A DNA stretch of 64,000 bases, taken from assembly GCA_019136675.1 (NCBI GenBank), contig JAGVTV010000078.1:1-64000 (forward strand), in the 5' to 3' direction. The DNA is from Bacteroidota bacterium. GTDB taxonomy: Bacteria > Bacteroidota > Bacteroidia > Chitinophagales > Saprospiraceae. This document shows, one piece after another, positions 51,381 to 59,872 of this stretch (its first letter is position 1; each line of letters starts with the position of its first letter). The translations under genes were made by a program, and so were the position numbers. The notes below the pieces were generated by a model, which saw nothing but the letters and a program-made list of their open reading frames with translations, did not search any database and was not told where the DNA came from.

Positions 51381-54066
51381 GTACCTTTTTAAATCCTGTG
51401 GCCGGTGATGCACTGGCCTTTCTGGCTACAAGCTCTATGGGGTCTTTTCTGAAATAATTCATAAGATATGACCAGGCACCCATATTGGCTGATTCTTCCT
51501 GTACCCACAAGTATGTTGCACCGGCATTCTGTTTCATAATGTCCCGGATCTCCTTTTCCGGTAGCGGGTACAACTGTTCGACCCTTACGATCGCGGCATC
51601 CTTTATATTGTTGTTGCGTCTGAATTCATCCAGCTCATAATATATCTTTCCGGAGCAGAAAAGAACTCTTTTAGCTTTTTTGACACCAGCATCCGGAATC
51701 ACTTCCATAAAACCTGTTTTGTCTGTAAAATCACGCATGTCTGATACACACTCGGGATGTCTGAGCAGGGATTTAGGAGAAAAATGCACCAGAGGCTTCC
51801 TGTAAGGCATGGCCATCTGTCTCCTGATCAGGTGAAAAAAGTTAGCCGGTGTGGTGGTATTGGCTATAATCCAGTTAAAATTGGCACAATTTTGCAGAAA
51901 ACGCTCTATCCTCCCGCTTGAGTGCTCAGGGCCCTGTCCTTCCATACCGTGGGGCAGGAGCATGACCAGTCCGCTCATACGCTGCCACTTGCTTTCGCTG
52001 GAGCAAATAAACTGGTCTACTATGGTCTGGGCTCCGTTGTAAAAGTCTCCAAACTGTGCTTCCCAAATGGTAAGGTGGTCAGGTGATGCCTGAGAGTATC
52101 CGTATTCAAAGCCGAGGACAGCAAACTCAGACAGCAAAGAGTTGTATATCAAAAACTTCCCTTTGGCACCATCCAGGGTATTAAGCCTGTTGTAGCCCTC
52201 ATTGGTCTTTTCGTCAAAAAACACGGCATGCCTGTGAGAAAAGGTGCCCCTCTTGACATCCTGGCCGCTCATCCTCACATTTTTACCCTCCATCATCAGC
52301 GACCCATATGCCATTAGCTCAGCCATAGCCCAGTCCAGTTTACCCTTTTTGAGCAAATCGTCCTTGGACTTCATCAGCCTTTTAATCTTCGGGTTGGGGT
52401 TGAAGTTGCCGGGCAGGGACTGCAGATGGTCCTGAATCTTGCCGGCATCTTTTTGGGTAATTCCCGTCACCGGACTTACCATATCAGCTGTGTCAAGTGT
52501 CTTTTTGAGTTTCCTCCATTGCTGTTCGGGCTCCTGATAGACATAAGGAAGCACTTTTTGCTTGACCATGTCCAGCCTGTCCTGGAGGTCCGCCCAGTAT
52601 TTCTTTTCAAGTTCTTCGCCTATTTTGGCGTCGACATCCCCCCTCGCAATCAGCCTCTCAAGGTATACCTCTCTGGGGTTTTTATGCGATTCAATGATCT
52701 CGTACATCTGCGGTTGGGTAAACTTGGGATCATCACCCTCGTTGTGTCCATGCCTGCGGTAGCATACCATATCAATAAAGACATCATTGTTGAATTTCTG
52801 GCGATATTCAAAGGCCAGTTCGGAGGCAAAAATGACGGCTTCGGGATCATCACCATTGACATGGAATACGGGAGCCTGCACCAGCCCGGCTGCCGCCGTA
52901 CAGTAGGTCGAGGACCTTGCATCGTCAAAGTCGGTCGTGAAGCCTATCTGGTTATTAATCACAAAATGAATGGTTCCACCGGTAAAGTATCCGTCAAGCT
53001 GGCTCATCTGTACCGTTTCGTACACGATACCCTGACCCACCACGGCACTGTCCCCATGGATCAGGACAGGCAGGATACGGTCGTATTCGCCACTATAAAG
53101 TACATCTGCCTTAGCCCTGGTAAAACCTTCTAAAACCGGATTTACAGCTTCAAGGTGTGAAGGGTTTGGCACCAGCTTGAGATGCATGATCTTACCTGCC
53201 TCCATCTCGACCTGTGAAGAAAATCCAAGGTGATACTTAACGTCGCCGTCTCCAAAACTCTGGTCAAGGATGGCCGTACCTTCAAACTCGTTAAAGATCT
53301 GGTCATAGGTCTTGCCCAGGATATTGGCCAGCACATTGAGCCTTCCCCGGTGGGCCATAGCCATGACTACTTCCTCCACTTTATCTTTTGAGGCCATTCT
53401 TATGATGGAATCCAGTGCGGCAATGGTGGTCTCTCCCCCTTCAAGTGAAAAACGTTTCTGACCCACGTATTTTGTGTGGAGAAATTTTTCAAAGATCACC
53501 GCACCGTTGAGTTTGGTCAGGATCCTGTGTTTTTCCTGACTGTCAAGGCCATAATCCGGACTGAGATTTCGGTTTTCAATTCTCTCCCGGAGCCATTTCC
53601 TTTTCTCAAGATTCTCAATATGATTGTATTCAAAGCCTATATTGCCACAATATATGGTCCTGAGCTTGTCGACAATCTGTCCCAGAGTGGCATCCTTAAG
53701 ACCAATCTCGGCACCGGCCCCGAAAACAGTATTTTTATCTGATTCTTCCAGGTTGTAGTCGGACAGGTCCAGAAAAGGCTTTCTGTCTCTGCGGGGTTTG
53801 ATGGGATTGGTGGTAGACAGAAGGTGTCCCCGGTTTCTGTACCCGTAGATCAGTGACATCACACTGAAATCTTTTTGTGAAAGTCCAGTTCCGGTCTCTG
53901 CTGTCAACTGTCCGTTGGTGCCGTTTCCGTTACTGTTGAATTCAAACCCGTCAAAAAACAACCTCCATCCTGTGTCTACCGAAGCGGGGTCCTGCCGATA
54001 ATTTTTGTACATAGACTCGATGTACGACGGATGTGCATTAAAAACATAACTATAATCCTTCATCAC
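51334..54066 (-). CDS. sucA: 2-oxoglutarate dehydrogenase E1 component
   Basis: The 910-aa thiamine enzyme of the TCA cycle has the SucA layout: N-terminal YVFNAHPSYIESMYKNYRQDPASVD, then FSLEGGETTIAALDSII (residues ~204-220), MAMAHRGRLNVLANILGK, the TPP site HGDSAVVGQGIVYETVQMSQL and NNQIGFTT, and the C-terminal LLPHGMEGQGPEHSSGRIERFLQ (about 710-732). It decarboxylates 2-oxoglutarate and passes succinyl to a SucB E2, which is not in the window (the E2 at 37399 looks branched-chain type). Own promoter box at 54112-54119. Confidence 0.96.
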   Translation of the reverse strand: MMKDYSYVFNAHPSYIESMYKNYRQDPASVDTGWRLFFDGFEFNSNGNGTNGQLTAETGTGLSQKDFSVMSLIYGYRNRGHLLSTTNPIKPRRDRKPFLDLSDYNLEESDKNTVFGAGAEIGLKDATLGQIVDKLRTIYCGNIGFEYNHIENLEKRKWLRERIENRNLSPDYGLDSQEKHRILTKLNGAVIFEKFLHTKYVGQKRFSLEGGETTIAALDSIIRMASKDKVEEVVMAMAHRGRLNVLANILGKTYDQIFNEFEGTAILDQSFGDGDVKYHLGFSSQVEMEAGKIMHLKLVPNPSHLEAVNPVLEGFTRAKADVLYSGEYDRILPVLIHGDSAVVGQGIVYETVQMSQLDGYFTGGTIHFVINNQIGFTTDFDDARSSTYCTAAAGLVQAPVFHVNGDDPEAVIFASELAFEYRQKFNNDVFIDMVCYRRHGHNEGDDPKFTQPQMYEIIESHKNPREVYLERLIARGDVDAKIGEELEKKYWADLQDRLDMVKQKVLPYVYQEPEQQWRKLKKTLDTADMVSPVTGITQKDAGKIQDHLQSLPGNFNPNPKIKRLMKSKDDLLKKGKLDWAMAELMAYGSLMMEGKNVRMSGQDVKRGTFSHRHAVFFDEKTNEGYNRLNTLDGAKGKFLIYNSLLSEFAVLGFEYGYSQASPDHLTIWEAQFGDFYNGAQTIVDQFICSSESKWQRMSGLVMLLPHGMEGQGPEHSSGRIERFLQNCANFNWIIANTTTPANFFHLIRRQMAMPYRKPLVHFSPKSLLRHPECVSDMRDFTDKTGFMEVIPDAGVKKAKRVLFCSGKIYYELDEFRRNNNIKDAAIVRVEQLYPLPEKEIRDIMKQNAGATYLWVQEESANMGAWSYLMNYFRKDPIELVARKASASPATGFKKVHDEQQTEIIRTAFGV

Positions 54067-54111
54067 TTTGATAACTTAATGTCTGATAACTGTTTAATTA
54101 TAATACCATGC

Positions 54112-54119
54112 CAAAAATA
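54112..54119 (-). promoter_or_regulatory. -7 box TATTTTTG for sucA
   Basis: TATTTTTG on the minus strand, 45 nt before the ATG at 54066, in the 233-nt gap divergent with rpsT. Confidence 0.55.
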
Positions 54120-54254
54120 TGAAATTGTGGTCTTGAACCCATAAAACTGAAAAGTCATTAACGTTCAATAAACAAATTTTAGCCTAACCGGTAAAAAATA
54201 ATAATAATCCCAGCCATTTTTTGTTTAAAATTTCTTGGTTAAATGAAAATAATA

Positions 54255-54262
54255 TAATTTTG
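54255..54262 (+). promoter_or_regulatory. -7 box TAATTTTG for rpsT
   Basis: TAATTTTG (TAnnTTTG), 37 nt before the ATG at 54300; the leader between them is AT-rich. Confidence 0.65.
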
Positions 54263-54299
54263 CACTCCATTTTCAAAATGATCGATTAAAAATAAAAAT

Positions 54300-54554
54300 A
54301 TGGCACATCACGCTTCGTCCAAGAAAAGAATCAGACAGGGCATCGTCATCAGGCTTCGTAACAGGTATTATAAGAAATCTGCCAGGACCTCTATATCCAA
54401 GCTGAGGAGTATAACCGACAAGAAGGAGGCAGAATCATTCCTTCCCAAGGTGATCAGTATGGTAGACAAGCTGGCCAAAAAAAATACCTGGCACAGGAAC
54501 AAGGCCTCTAATCTTAAGAGCAAGTTGACCAAGTATGTAAACAGCCTGGGATAA
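54300..54554 (+). CDS. rpsT: 30S ribosomal protein S20
   Basis: The 84-aa very basic protein beginning [21 protein letters not shown], with [26 protein letters not shown] at the end, is S20, a primary 16S rRNA-binding protein of the 30S subunit. The length is usual. Monocistronic: its promoter box is at 54255-54262 and a terminator follows at 54584-54617. Confidence 0.96.
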   Translation: MAHHASSKKRIRQGIVIRLRNRYYKKSARTSISKLRSITDKKEAESFLPKVISMVDKLAKKNTWHRNKASNLKSKLTKYVNSLG

Positions 54555-54583
54555 TTTCCCGGATTAACGTGTTAATATGATAT

Positions 54584-54617
54584 AAAGGTGGATACGGAAA
54601 TGTATCCGCCTTTTTTT
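54584..54617 (+). terminator. rpsT terminator
   Basis: GGATAC (54590-54595) pairs with GTATCC (54602-54607), a G-T wobble and GG/CC plus AAA/TTT pairs extend the stem, and seven T follow (54611-54617). Confidence 0.88.
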
Positions 54618-54689
54618 GTTTATATAAGAATTGTCAGCATTGTTGCCGGGCTGGGTTGTAGCTATTAACTTTACACAAAAATCTTTCTC

Positions 54690-55193
54690 ATGGCAAGTTT
54701 CAGGATTCGGCCCCGTTTTGAGATGACGACAGAAAAGACCATGGAGCAAATCATTCAAGTGGTCAAAGACAATTTAAAGGATAATAAACGCCATCTGCAT
54801 GGTGAGGCGATGCATGACCACATCACCATAAAGGTGGACAAGGATCAGCGTCATTACTGGTCACCCCAACTAAGTATACTGATGTACAGGGAGCCTGAAG
54901 ACAAGGTCACTACCATCAAAGGGGTTTACGGGCCTATGCCTAACGTGTGGACACTTTTTGCACTCTCTTATCTGGCCATAGGTGTCCTGGCCGTTTTTAT
55001 CAGCATAGCCGGATTGTCGCAGAAGGCCCTGGGAATTGAAAACAAAATACTGTGGGTCATACCTATCCTGGCCATTGTGGCATCAGTTCTTTATATCATA
55101 AGCCAGATGGGGCAGAAACTCGGAGCTTCGCAAACCTATGCAATCCATTATTTTTTACAGGATGCCCTGGGTGAGGAAGTGCCGGATATTTAG
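54690..55193 (+). CDS. Two-helix membrane protein of unknown function (167 aa)
   Basis: The N-terminal ~85 residues form a soluble domain (FRIRPRFEMTTEKTMEQIIQVV, then a HYWSPQLSILMYREPEDKVTTIKGVYGPMPNVWT segment), followed by two membrane helices (LFALSYLAIGVLAVFISIAGL and KILWVIPILAIVASVLYIISQMG) and a short cytoplasmic tail. Proteins of this form are conserved in Bacteroidota without function known to me. It is between rpsT and the E1 gene; no promoter box is clear (TAACTTTA upstream has one mismatch). Confidence 0.65.
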   Translation: MASFRIRPRFEMTTEKTMEQIIQVVKDNLKDNKRHLHGEAMHDHITIKVDKDQRHYWSPQLSILMYREPEDKVTTIKGVYGPMPNVWTLFALSYLAIGVLAVFISIAGLSQKALGIENKILWVIPILAIVASVLYIISQMGQKLGASQTYAIHYFLQDALGEEVPDI

Positions 55194-55235
55194 TCATCGC
55201 TAACCACTTTTTTGGATTTCCTGCCAACAATTTCC

Positions 55236-55243
55236 TAATTTTG
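55236..55243 (+). promoter_or_regulatory. -7 box TAATTTTG for the fused E1 gene
   Basis: TAATTTTG (TAnnTTTG), 19 nt before the TTG start codon at 55263. Confidence 0.55.
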
Positions 55244-55262
55244 GCACTCAAAATACAACCAT

Positions 55263-57299
55263 TTGAACAAGGAGATACGCAGGAAGGCTTATTCTTTGCT
55301 TTGTACAGCCAAGTCCATCACCGATACTTACGACCAGAATTTTAAGCTTGTTTCAAAATATGTCCACGCCACATCCAGGGGCCATGAGGCCGTACAGGTG
55401 GCCCTGGGCATGCAACTCAAACCCTGTGATTTTGTGTCACCTTACTACAGGGATGATGCCATGCTTCTGGCGTTGGGTATGGAGCCTTATGAAATCATGT
55501 TGCAGGTCCTGGCTAAAAGAGATGATCCTTTTTCGGGGGGGAGGTCATACTATTGTCATCCGAGCCTGAGAGACGCAGATAAGCCACAAATACCTCACCA
55601 GTCATCGGCTACAGGTATGCAGGCAATCCCTGCTACCGGAGTGGCCCTGGGACTGAGATACAGGGAAGTCACAGGTTTAAACCATCAGGAAGGTGCCGTG
55701 GCGGTGTGCTCACTGGGTGATGCTTCCGTTACCGAAGGGGAAGTGGCCGAGGCCTTCCAGATGGCAGCCCTTAAGCAATTGCCTATTCTGTACCTTGTCC
55801 AGGATAATGGGTGGGATATTTCGGCTACAGCCGCAGAGACAAGAGCCATGGACGCATTTGTATATGCCAAAGGATTTCCTGGCATAGAAGCCATATCGAT
55901 TGACGGCAGCGATTTTGAAGAAAGCTACCAGACCATTGAATATATTTTGAAAGAGATACGGACAGCACGAAGACCTTTTTTACTTCACGCAAAAGTACCC
56001 TTGCTCAATCATCACACTTCCGGAGTCCGCAAAGAATGGTATCGGCATGACCTGGAAGAGCATAAAAAAAACGACCCGTATCCAAAATTGAGGGATGTTT
56101 TACTCAGAAACGGATTTTCTCAGTCTGACCTGGAGGAAATAGAGTCTGAGGTAAATGATAAAGTTAACTCAGATTTTCATAGGGCACTGGAGGCAGAAGA
56201 CCCACGGCCATCAGATCTGTTTACCCATGATTTTGCACCTTCACCTGTCACACAGGAGACTGGCGAACGCAGTCCGGAGGGAGCGGAAGAAAAAGTAATG
56301 GTAGACTGTGCTCTAATAGCCATCCAGGAACTGATGGAGGACCATCCCGAATGCCTGCTGTACGGACAGGATGTCGGCCGGAGGTTGGGTGGCGTATTTC
56401 GGGAGGCTGCCACCCTGGCTGAAAAATTTGGGGATGAGAGGGTATTTAACACAGCCATCCAGGAAGCTTTTATTGTGGGAAGTACTGTGGGAGTGTCTGC
56501 TGTCGGCCTTAAGCCTATAGTGGAGGTGCAGTTTGCCGACTACATTTGGCCGGGTCTCAATCAGCTTTTTACTGAGGTGAGCAGAAGTTGTTATCTGTCT
56601 GATGGTAAATGGCCGGTAAGCATGGTGCTAAGGGTACCTATAGGGGCATACGGCAGCGGTGGCCCCTACCACAGCTCAAGCGTGGAATCTGTCTTGTGCA
56701 ACATCAAGGGCATTAAGATCGTATATCCCAGCAATGGTGCCGACATGAAGGGTCTGATGAAAGCCGCCTTTCATGACCCAAATCCAGTGGTAATCCTGGA
56801 ACATAAAGGACTTTACTGGAGCAAAGTCAAAGGTACGGAAACAGCAAAAAGCATATTGCCTTTAAAGGACTATATCCTGCCGCTTGGTGTGGCGTGCATG
56901 GTCAGAGAGTCGGAAGATCCCCAAAAAAATAATCATGTATTGGTAGTCACCTACGGTATGGGGGTACATTGGGCCCTGAATGCAGATGATGATCTTATAC
57001 CCCAAACTGGTATCCTTGATCTCCGCACACTATACCCCCTTGACGAAAAATTAATTTTTGCCAAGTGCCGTGAATACGGTAAGATAATCGTAGTAACGGA
57101 GGAGCCCGTGCACTGCACTTTTGCCCAAAGCCTTGCCGCCAGGATACAGGAAAACTGCTGGGAATATCTGGATGCACCGGTTATGACGCTGGGAGCAGAA
57201 AATCTGCCTGCCATACCGCTGAATGAAGTGCTGGAAAAGACCATGTTACCTAATGCAGCAAAACTGAGTGTTGCATTACGCAAACTTTTGGCCTATTGA
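55263..57299 (+). CDS. 2-oxoisovalerate (branched-chain) dehydrogenase E1, fused alpha-beta
   Basis: The 678-aa protein joins both E1 subunits. The alpha part (1-~335) has SRGHEAVQVALGMQL, VSPYYRDDAMLLALG, HQSSATGMQAIPATGVALGL and the TPP motif GDASVTEGEVAEAFQMAAL...QDNGWDIS (from ~152). The beta part (~345-678) has LYGQDVGRRLGGVFREAATLAEKFG, FNTAIQEAFIVGSTVGVSAVGL and GPYHSSSVESVL. It would decarboxylate branched-chain 2-oxoacids and acylate the E2 (candidate 37399-38721). The start is a TTG 19 nt after the promoter box; no ATG lies near the conserved MNKEIRRKAY beginning. Confidence 0.93.
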   Translation: MNKEIRRKAYSLLCTAKSITDTYDQNFKLVSKYVHATSRGHEAVQVALGMQLKPCDFVSPYYRDDAMLLALGMEPYEIMLQVLAKRDDPFSGGRSYYCHPSLRDADKPQIPHQSSATGMQAIPATGVALGLRYREVTGLNHQEGAVAVCSLGDASVTEGEVAEAFQMAALKQLPILYLVQDNGWDISATAAETRAMDAFVYAKGFPGIEAISIDGSDFEESYQTIEYILKEIRTARRPFLLHAKVPLLNHHTSGVRKEWYRHDLEEHKKNDPYPKLRDVLLRNGFSQSDLEEIESEVNDKVNSDFHRALEAEDPRPSDLFTHDFAPSPVTQETGERSPEGAEEKVMVDCALIAIQELMEDHPECLLYGQDVGRRLGGVFREAATLAEKFGDERVFNTAIQEAFIVGSTVGVSAVGLKPIVEVQFADYIWPGLNQLFTEVSRSCYLSDGKWPVSMVLRVPIGAYGSGGPYHSSSVESVLCNIKGIKIVYPSNGADMKGLMKAAFHDPNPVVILEHKGLYWSKVKGTETAKSILPLKDYILPLGVACMVRESEDPQKNNHVLVVTYGMGVHWALNADDDLIPQTGILDLRTLYPLDEKLIFAKCREYGKIIVVTEEPVHCTFAQSLAARIQENCWEYLDAPVMTLGAENLPAIPLNEVLEKTMLPNAAKLSVALRKLLAY

Positions 57300-57353
57300 T
57301 GCAACCAAATGACTACAGGTTTCGTCTTTCAATAGTACCAAGCCATGATACCA

Positions 57354-58034
57354 ATGAAAAAGTTGATTTATTCCATCTTCGTACTATCAATCTGTGTTTT
57401 GGGTCTGAATGCCCAAAGTAAAAATCTGGAGGATTTTAGCTATCTCAGTACAAGCGGAGACGTAAAGGTCACCCTCAGGAAGGGAAATCCCCGTGCAGAA
57501 TACAGGATTATTAATGGCAATGCGGACGGTCTGACTATCGAAGTCAGAGGTAGCGAACTTGTGGTAAAAACAGAATCAAATTACAAATTCTGGAAAAAGG
57601 ACCGTACCAGGGCAGAAGTTACGGTGTACTACAACCATTTGTCAGGCATCGACTGTTCTGCAGGCTCAAGAGTTATTGCCGACGAAACCATAGCTGCTGA
57701 AAGATTTGAAGTAGAGTCATCAAGCGGCTCATCCTGTACCGTGCCAGTAGAAGCAGGTGACCTGAAAGCGGACGTATCATCAGGAGGTAAAATCACTTTG
57801 AGTGGCAAAAGCAAGTCTGCTGCATTTGATGCATCTTCTGGTGGAAGTATCGAAGCCGACGAGCTCATTACATCTGTATCAGATGCTGAAGTCTCCTCCG
57901 GAGCAAGCATTGACCTTTTTGTGACCAAAGAACTAAAGGCGAATGCAAGCTCGGGAGGAAGTATAAGATACAGAGGTAATCCGACGAGGACAGACCTGAA
58001 TTCCTCAGTGGCAGGAAGTATAAAATCTTACTGA
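57354..58034 (+). CDS. Exported head-GIN domain (DUF2807) protein
   Basis: The 226-aa product has a signal peptide (MKKLIYSIFVLSICVLG, cleaved near LNAQ) and a DUF2807/GIN beta-helix: repeated ASSGGSIEADEL, SSGASIDLFV, ASSGGSIRYRG rungs typical of putative auto-transporter-like adhesin folds in Bacteroidota. It is likely periplasmic or outer-membrane associated. The ATG at 57354 starts the signal; a further ATG 9 nt upstream is possible. It converges with a lipoprotein gene. Confidence 0.85.
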   Translation: MKKLIYSIFVLSICVLGLNAQSKNLEDFSYLSTSGDVKVTLRKGNPRAEYRIINGNADGLTIEVRGSELVVKTESNYKFWKKDRTRAEVTVYYNHLSGIDCSAGSRVIADETIAAERFEVESSSGSSCTVPVEAGDLKADVSSGGKITLSGKSKSAAFDASSGGSIEADELITSVSDAEVSSGASIDLFVTKELKANASSGGSIRYRGNPTRTDLNSSVAGSIKSY

Positions 58035-58046
58035 AACTGCGATAAT

Positions 58047-58679
58047 TTACTTCTTTAGTTTAGAATAGGGTAGCTTTTTACTGGCAATACGCATCACCTC
58101 GTTGACCAGTTGTTCTGAGGTGCTGAATAACCCTCCTGACAAAGCATGGCTGAAATTCCAGATCATCTTCTGAGATTTCCTGTCATACAATTCCATGTTA
58201 ACCACAACTTGATTGGTGGTGCCAAAGCCAAAAAGTACCGATGTGACAATAGCCGCACCTGTTGACATAGGTTTGGTAAGTTTGTATGTCGATAGCAAAA
58301 CAGCATCTACATCCAGGGTTTCAGCCATGTTAAGTGGGGTCATAATTTTTGATCCGTCAGAAGCATTTGTTAATGTAGCTATAGTAGTGCTTGCGTCCAG
58401 GACATCAACATTAATTTTTCCGTCTCTTTGTCGTTTCAATAGCCAGGAGACCATCTCATACTGAAAAGACTCTGATTCCTTGGCTGCGAGGTCACTGACC
58501 TCCTGTGGGGTCAATTTTTTCTGTGGAGGGATGGTCACTTTTGGAGAGGCAACAGCTATGATACGGTGGTCGCGACATAGTCTGAGGGCATCAGGGCTAT
58601 GATAGACTTTGGCACAGGAAGTCAGAAATAATAACATCGTAATACCAGCCAGAAAAAATGTAAATTTTGTGTTTTTCAT
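58047..58679 (-). CDS. Lipoprotein of unknown function (210 aa)
   Basis: Lipobox FLTSC (Cys at ~22) after MKNTKFTFFLAGITMLL. The mature part has a ligand-like strand HRIIAVASPKVTIPPQKKLTP, a helix rich in Glu/Ser (SDLAAKESESFQYEMVSWLLKRQR) and GAAIVTSVLFGFGTTNQVVVNMELYDRKSQKMIWNFSHALSGG, a pattern shared with CsgG/TolB-like periplasmic lipoproteins that sense or assemble envelope components. Exact family not recognised. It is followed 29 nt away, on the same strand upstream, by the thioredoxin-like gene. Confidence 0.7.
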   Translation of the reverse strand: MKNTKFTFFLAGITMLLFLTSCAKVYHSPDALRLCRDHRIIAVASPKVTIPPQKKLTPQEVSDLAAKESESFQYEMVSWLLKRQRDGKINVDVLDASTTIATLTNASDGSKIMTPLNMAETLDVDAVLLSTYKLTKPMSTGAAIVTSVLFGFGTTNQVVVNMELYDRKSQKMIWNFSHALSGGLFSTSEQLVNEVMRIASKKLPYSKLKK

Positions 58680-58708
58680 GGAATGAAGATTTTAGATAAA
58701 TAAATAAA

Positions 58709-59701
58709 TTATGATTTCCACCATACTGTTTCGATTTTGTCGGAAAGATGGCTTTGTGTGTTAGCGGAGTTTAGCCAACCTAGTTGGCGTGGAGACAGAT
58801 AGATATCAGGATTCCGGCCGGTACCCAGGGCCCTGTTGACTTTCATTTTCTGTAATTCAGTCATGGGTATATTTTTGTATGCTGACCCATAGATATAGTA
58901 TTTGTCTTCCTTGTCTTTCCTGTACGGTCCTGCAGGTTTTACCACGATATTTTCGCCTGCTCTGACTGAGCCGTAGACATCATCTGCACATCCTTTTTTA
59001 CCTGCCTTTTGATACAGATCTGCCAGTTTGACCCTGTCGGGCCTGTAGGACACTCTTACCACTTCCTGGCCGTGCATATACCCTGCTTCGGTAGAAAGCA
59101 CACCGTCCAGACCGCCTATCTCCTTCTCTCCTGACCAAAAGCAATACATGCTGAAATACACGTCAGTCAAGTTACCGTTTTCCCTGGCATCTGCCTCTTC
59201 CAGCATAAGGTCAAGATATGTTGGGACCTCATGTCCTGAAGCTGTTATGCCTTTTGCCAAGGATGCCAGTGTTTTTGACATAGACCTGAAGTCAGGCTGC
59301 CGTGATACCAGATCAAGACCTTTGTGATCCACGATTCGTATGACCGGATTGTTCCAGGAAGGTTCATTGTATTTTTTAAGGATCTCACTGTCATGTCCGG
59401 ACTGATTGTTATAGATGCACAGTGGTATAAAACATGTCTCAATGGCTTCTACAACAAGCGGGTGAGACAAAATTTCATTGCCAAATTTTGTGCAGTTGGA
59501 ACATCCCGGTACTTCCTGAAAAAGAATCAGTACAGGCAATTCCTTTTGCTTAGCCGCAGCAATAGCTTCGTTATAGTTTCTGAGCCATGCTACTTTGCCC
59601 AACTCAATGGGATTGTTTTTTGGATATCCGGCTTTTTGACCAATGACATTCATTGCTAAAACTGAAAAAAAAGTAAGTATAATCAAAGCCGATGCTTTCA
59701 T
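58709..59701 (-). CDS. Exported thioredoxin-fold protein with an MsrA-like domain
   Basis: The 330-aa protein has a signal peptide (cleaved near VIGQ), a thioredoxin-like domain (PVLILFQEVPGCSNCTKFGNEILSHPLVVEAI, with a CSNC active-site pair near residues 67-70) and then a region resembling peptide methionine sulfoxide reductase A: MYCFWSGEKEIGGLDGVLSTEAGY and VVRVSYRPDRVKLADLYQKAG. The MsrA active-site Cys in (G)CFW is kept as YCFW, but the usual EVIF and following stretches are altered. It might repair oxidised envelope proteins or act as a redox scaffold. TATATTTG promoter lies upstream. Confidence 0.7.
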   Translation of the reverse strand: MKASALIILTFFSVLAMNVIGQKAGYPKNNPIELGKVAWLRNYNEAIAAAKQKELPVLILFQEVPGCSNCTKFGNEILSHPLVVEAIETCFIPLCIYNNQSGHDSEILKKYNEPSWNNPVIRIVDHKGLDLVSRQPDFRSMSKTLASLAKGITASGHEVPTYLDLMLEEADARENGNLTDVYFSMYCFWSGEKEIGGLDGVLSTEAGYMHGQEVVRVSYRPDRVKLADLYQKAGKKGCADDVYGSVRAGENIVVKPAGPYRKDKEDKYYIYGSAYKNIPMTELQKMKVNRALGTGRNPDIYLSPRQLGWLNSANTQSHLSDKIETVWWKS

Positions 59702-59721
59702 GATTTTATACTAATTTCAGA

Positions 59722-59729
59722 CAAATATA
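59722..59729 (-). promoter_or_regulatory. -7 box TATATTTG for the thioredoxin/MsrA-like gene
   Basis: TATATTTG on the minus strand, 20 nt before the ATG at 59701. Confidence 0.5.
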
Positions 59730-59842
59730 AATATTCCGACACGAAAACAGTAAATCAGTCAAAACTTAACTTTTATTTAGTGAATCTGTTGACTGGCCGG
59801 TTTGGAAGGAAGTCTAACCGAAAAAGCAATGTAACTTATAGC

Positions 59843-59850
59843 TATTTTTG
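59843..59850 (+). promoter_or_regulatory. -7 box TATTTTTG for the 514-aa gene
   Basis: TATTTTTG (TAnnTTTG), 22 nt before the ATG at 59873; a near copy TAGTTTTTTG lies closer to the start. Confidence 0.5.
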
Positions 59851-59872
59851 TTGCGAAAAATAGTTTTTTGCC

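Noticed and set aside
52426-53133. Plus-strand 235-codon frame opposite sucA
   Set aside because: Antisense to sucA, which has strong conservation in its own frame; no domain or start context.
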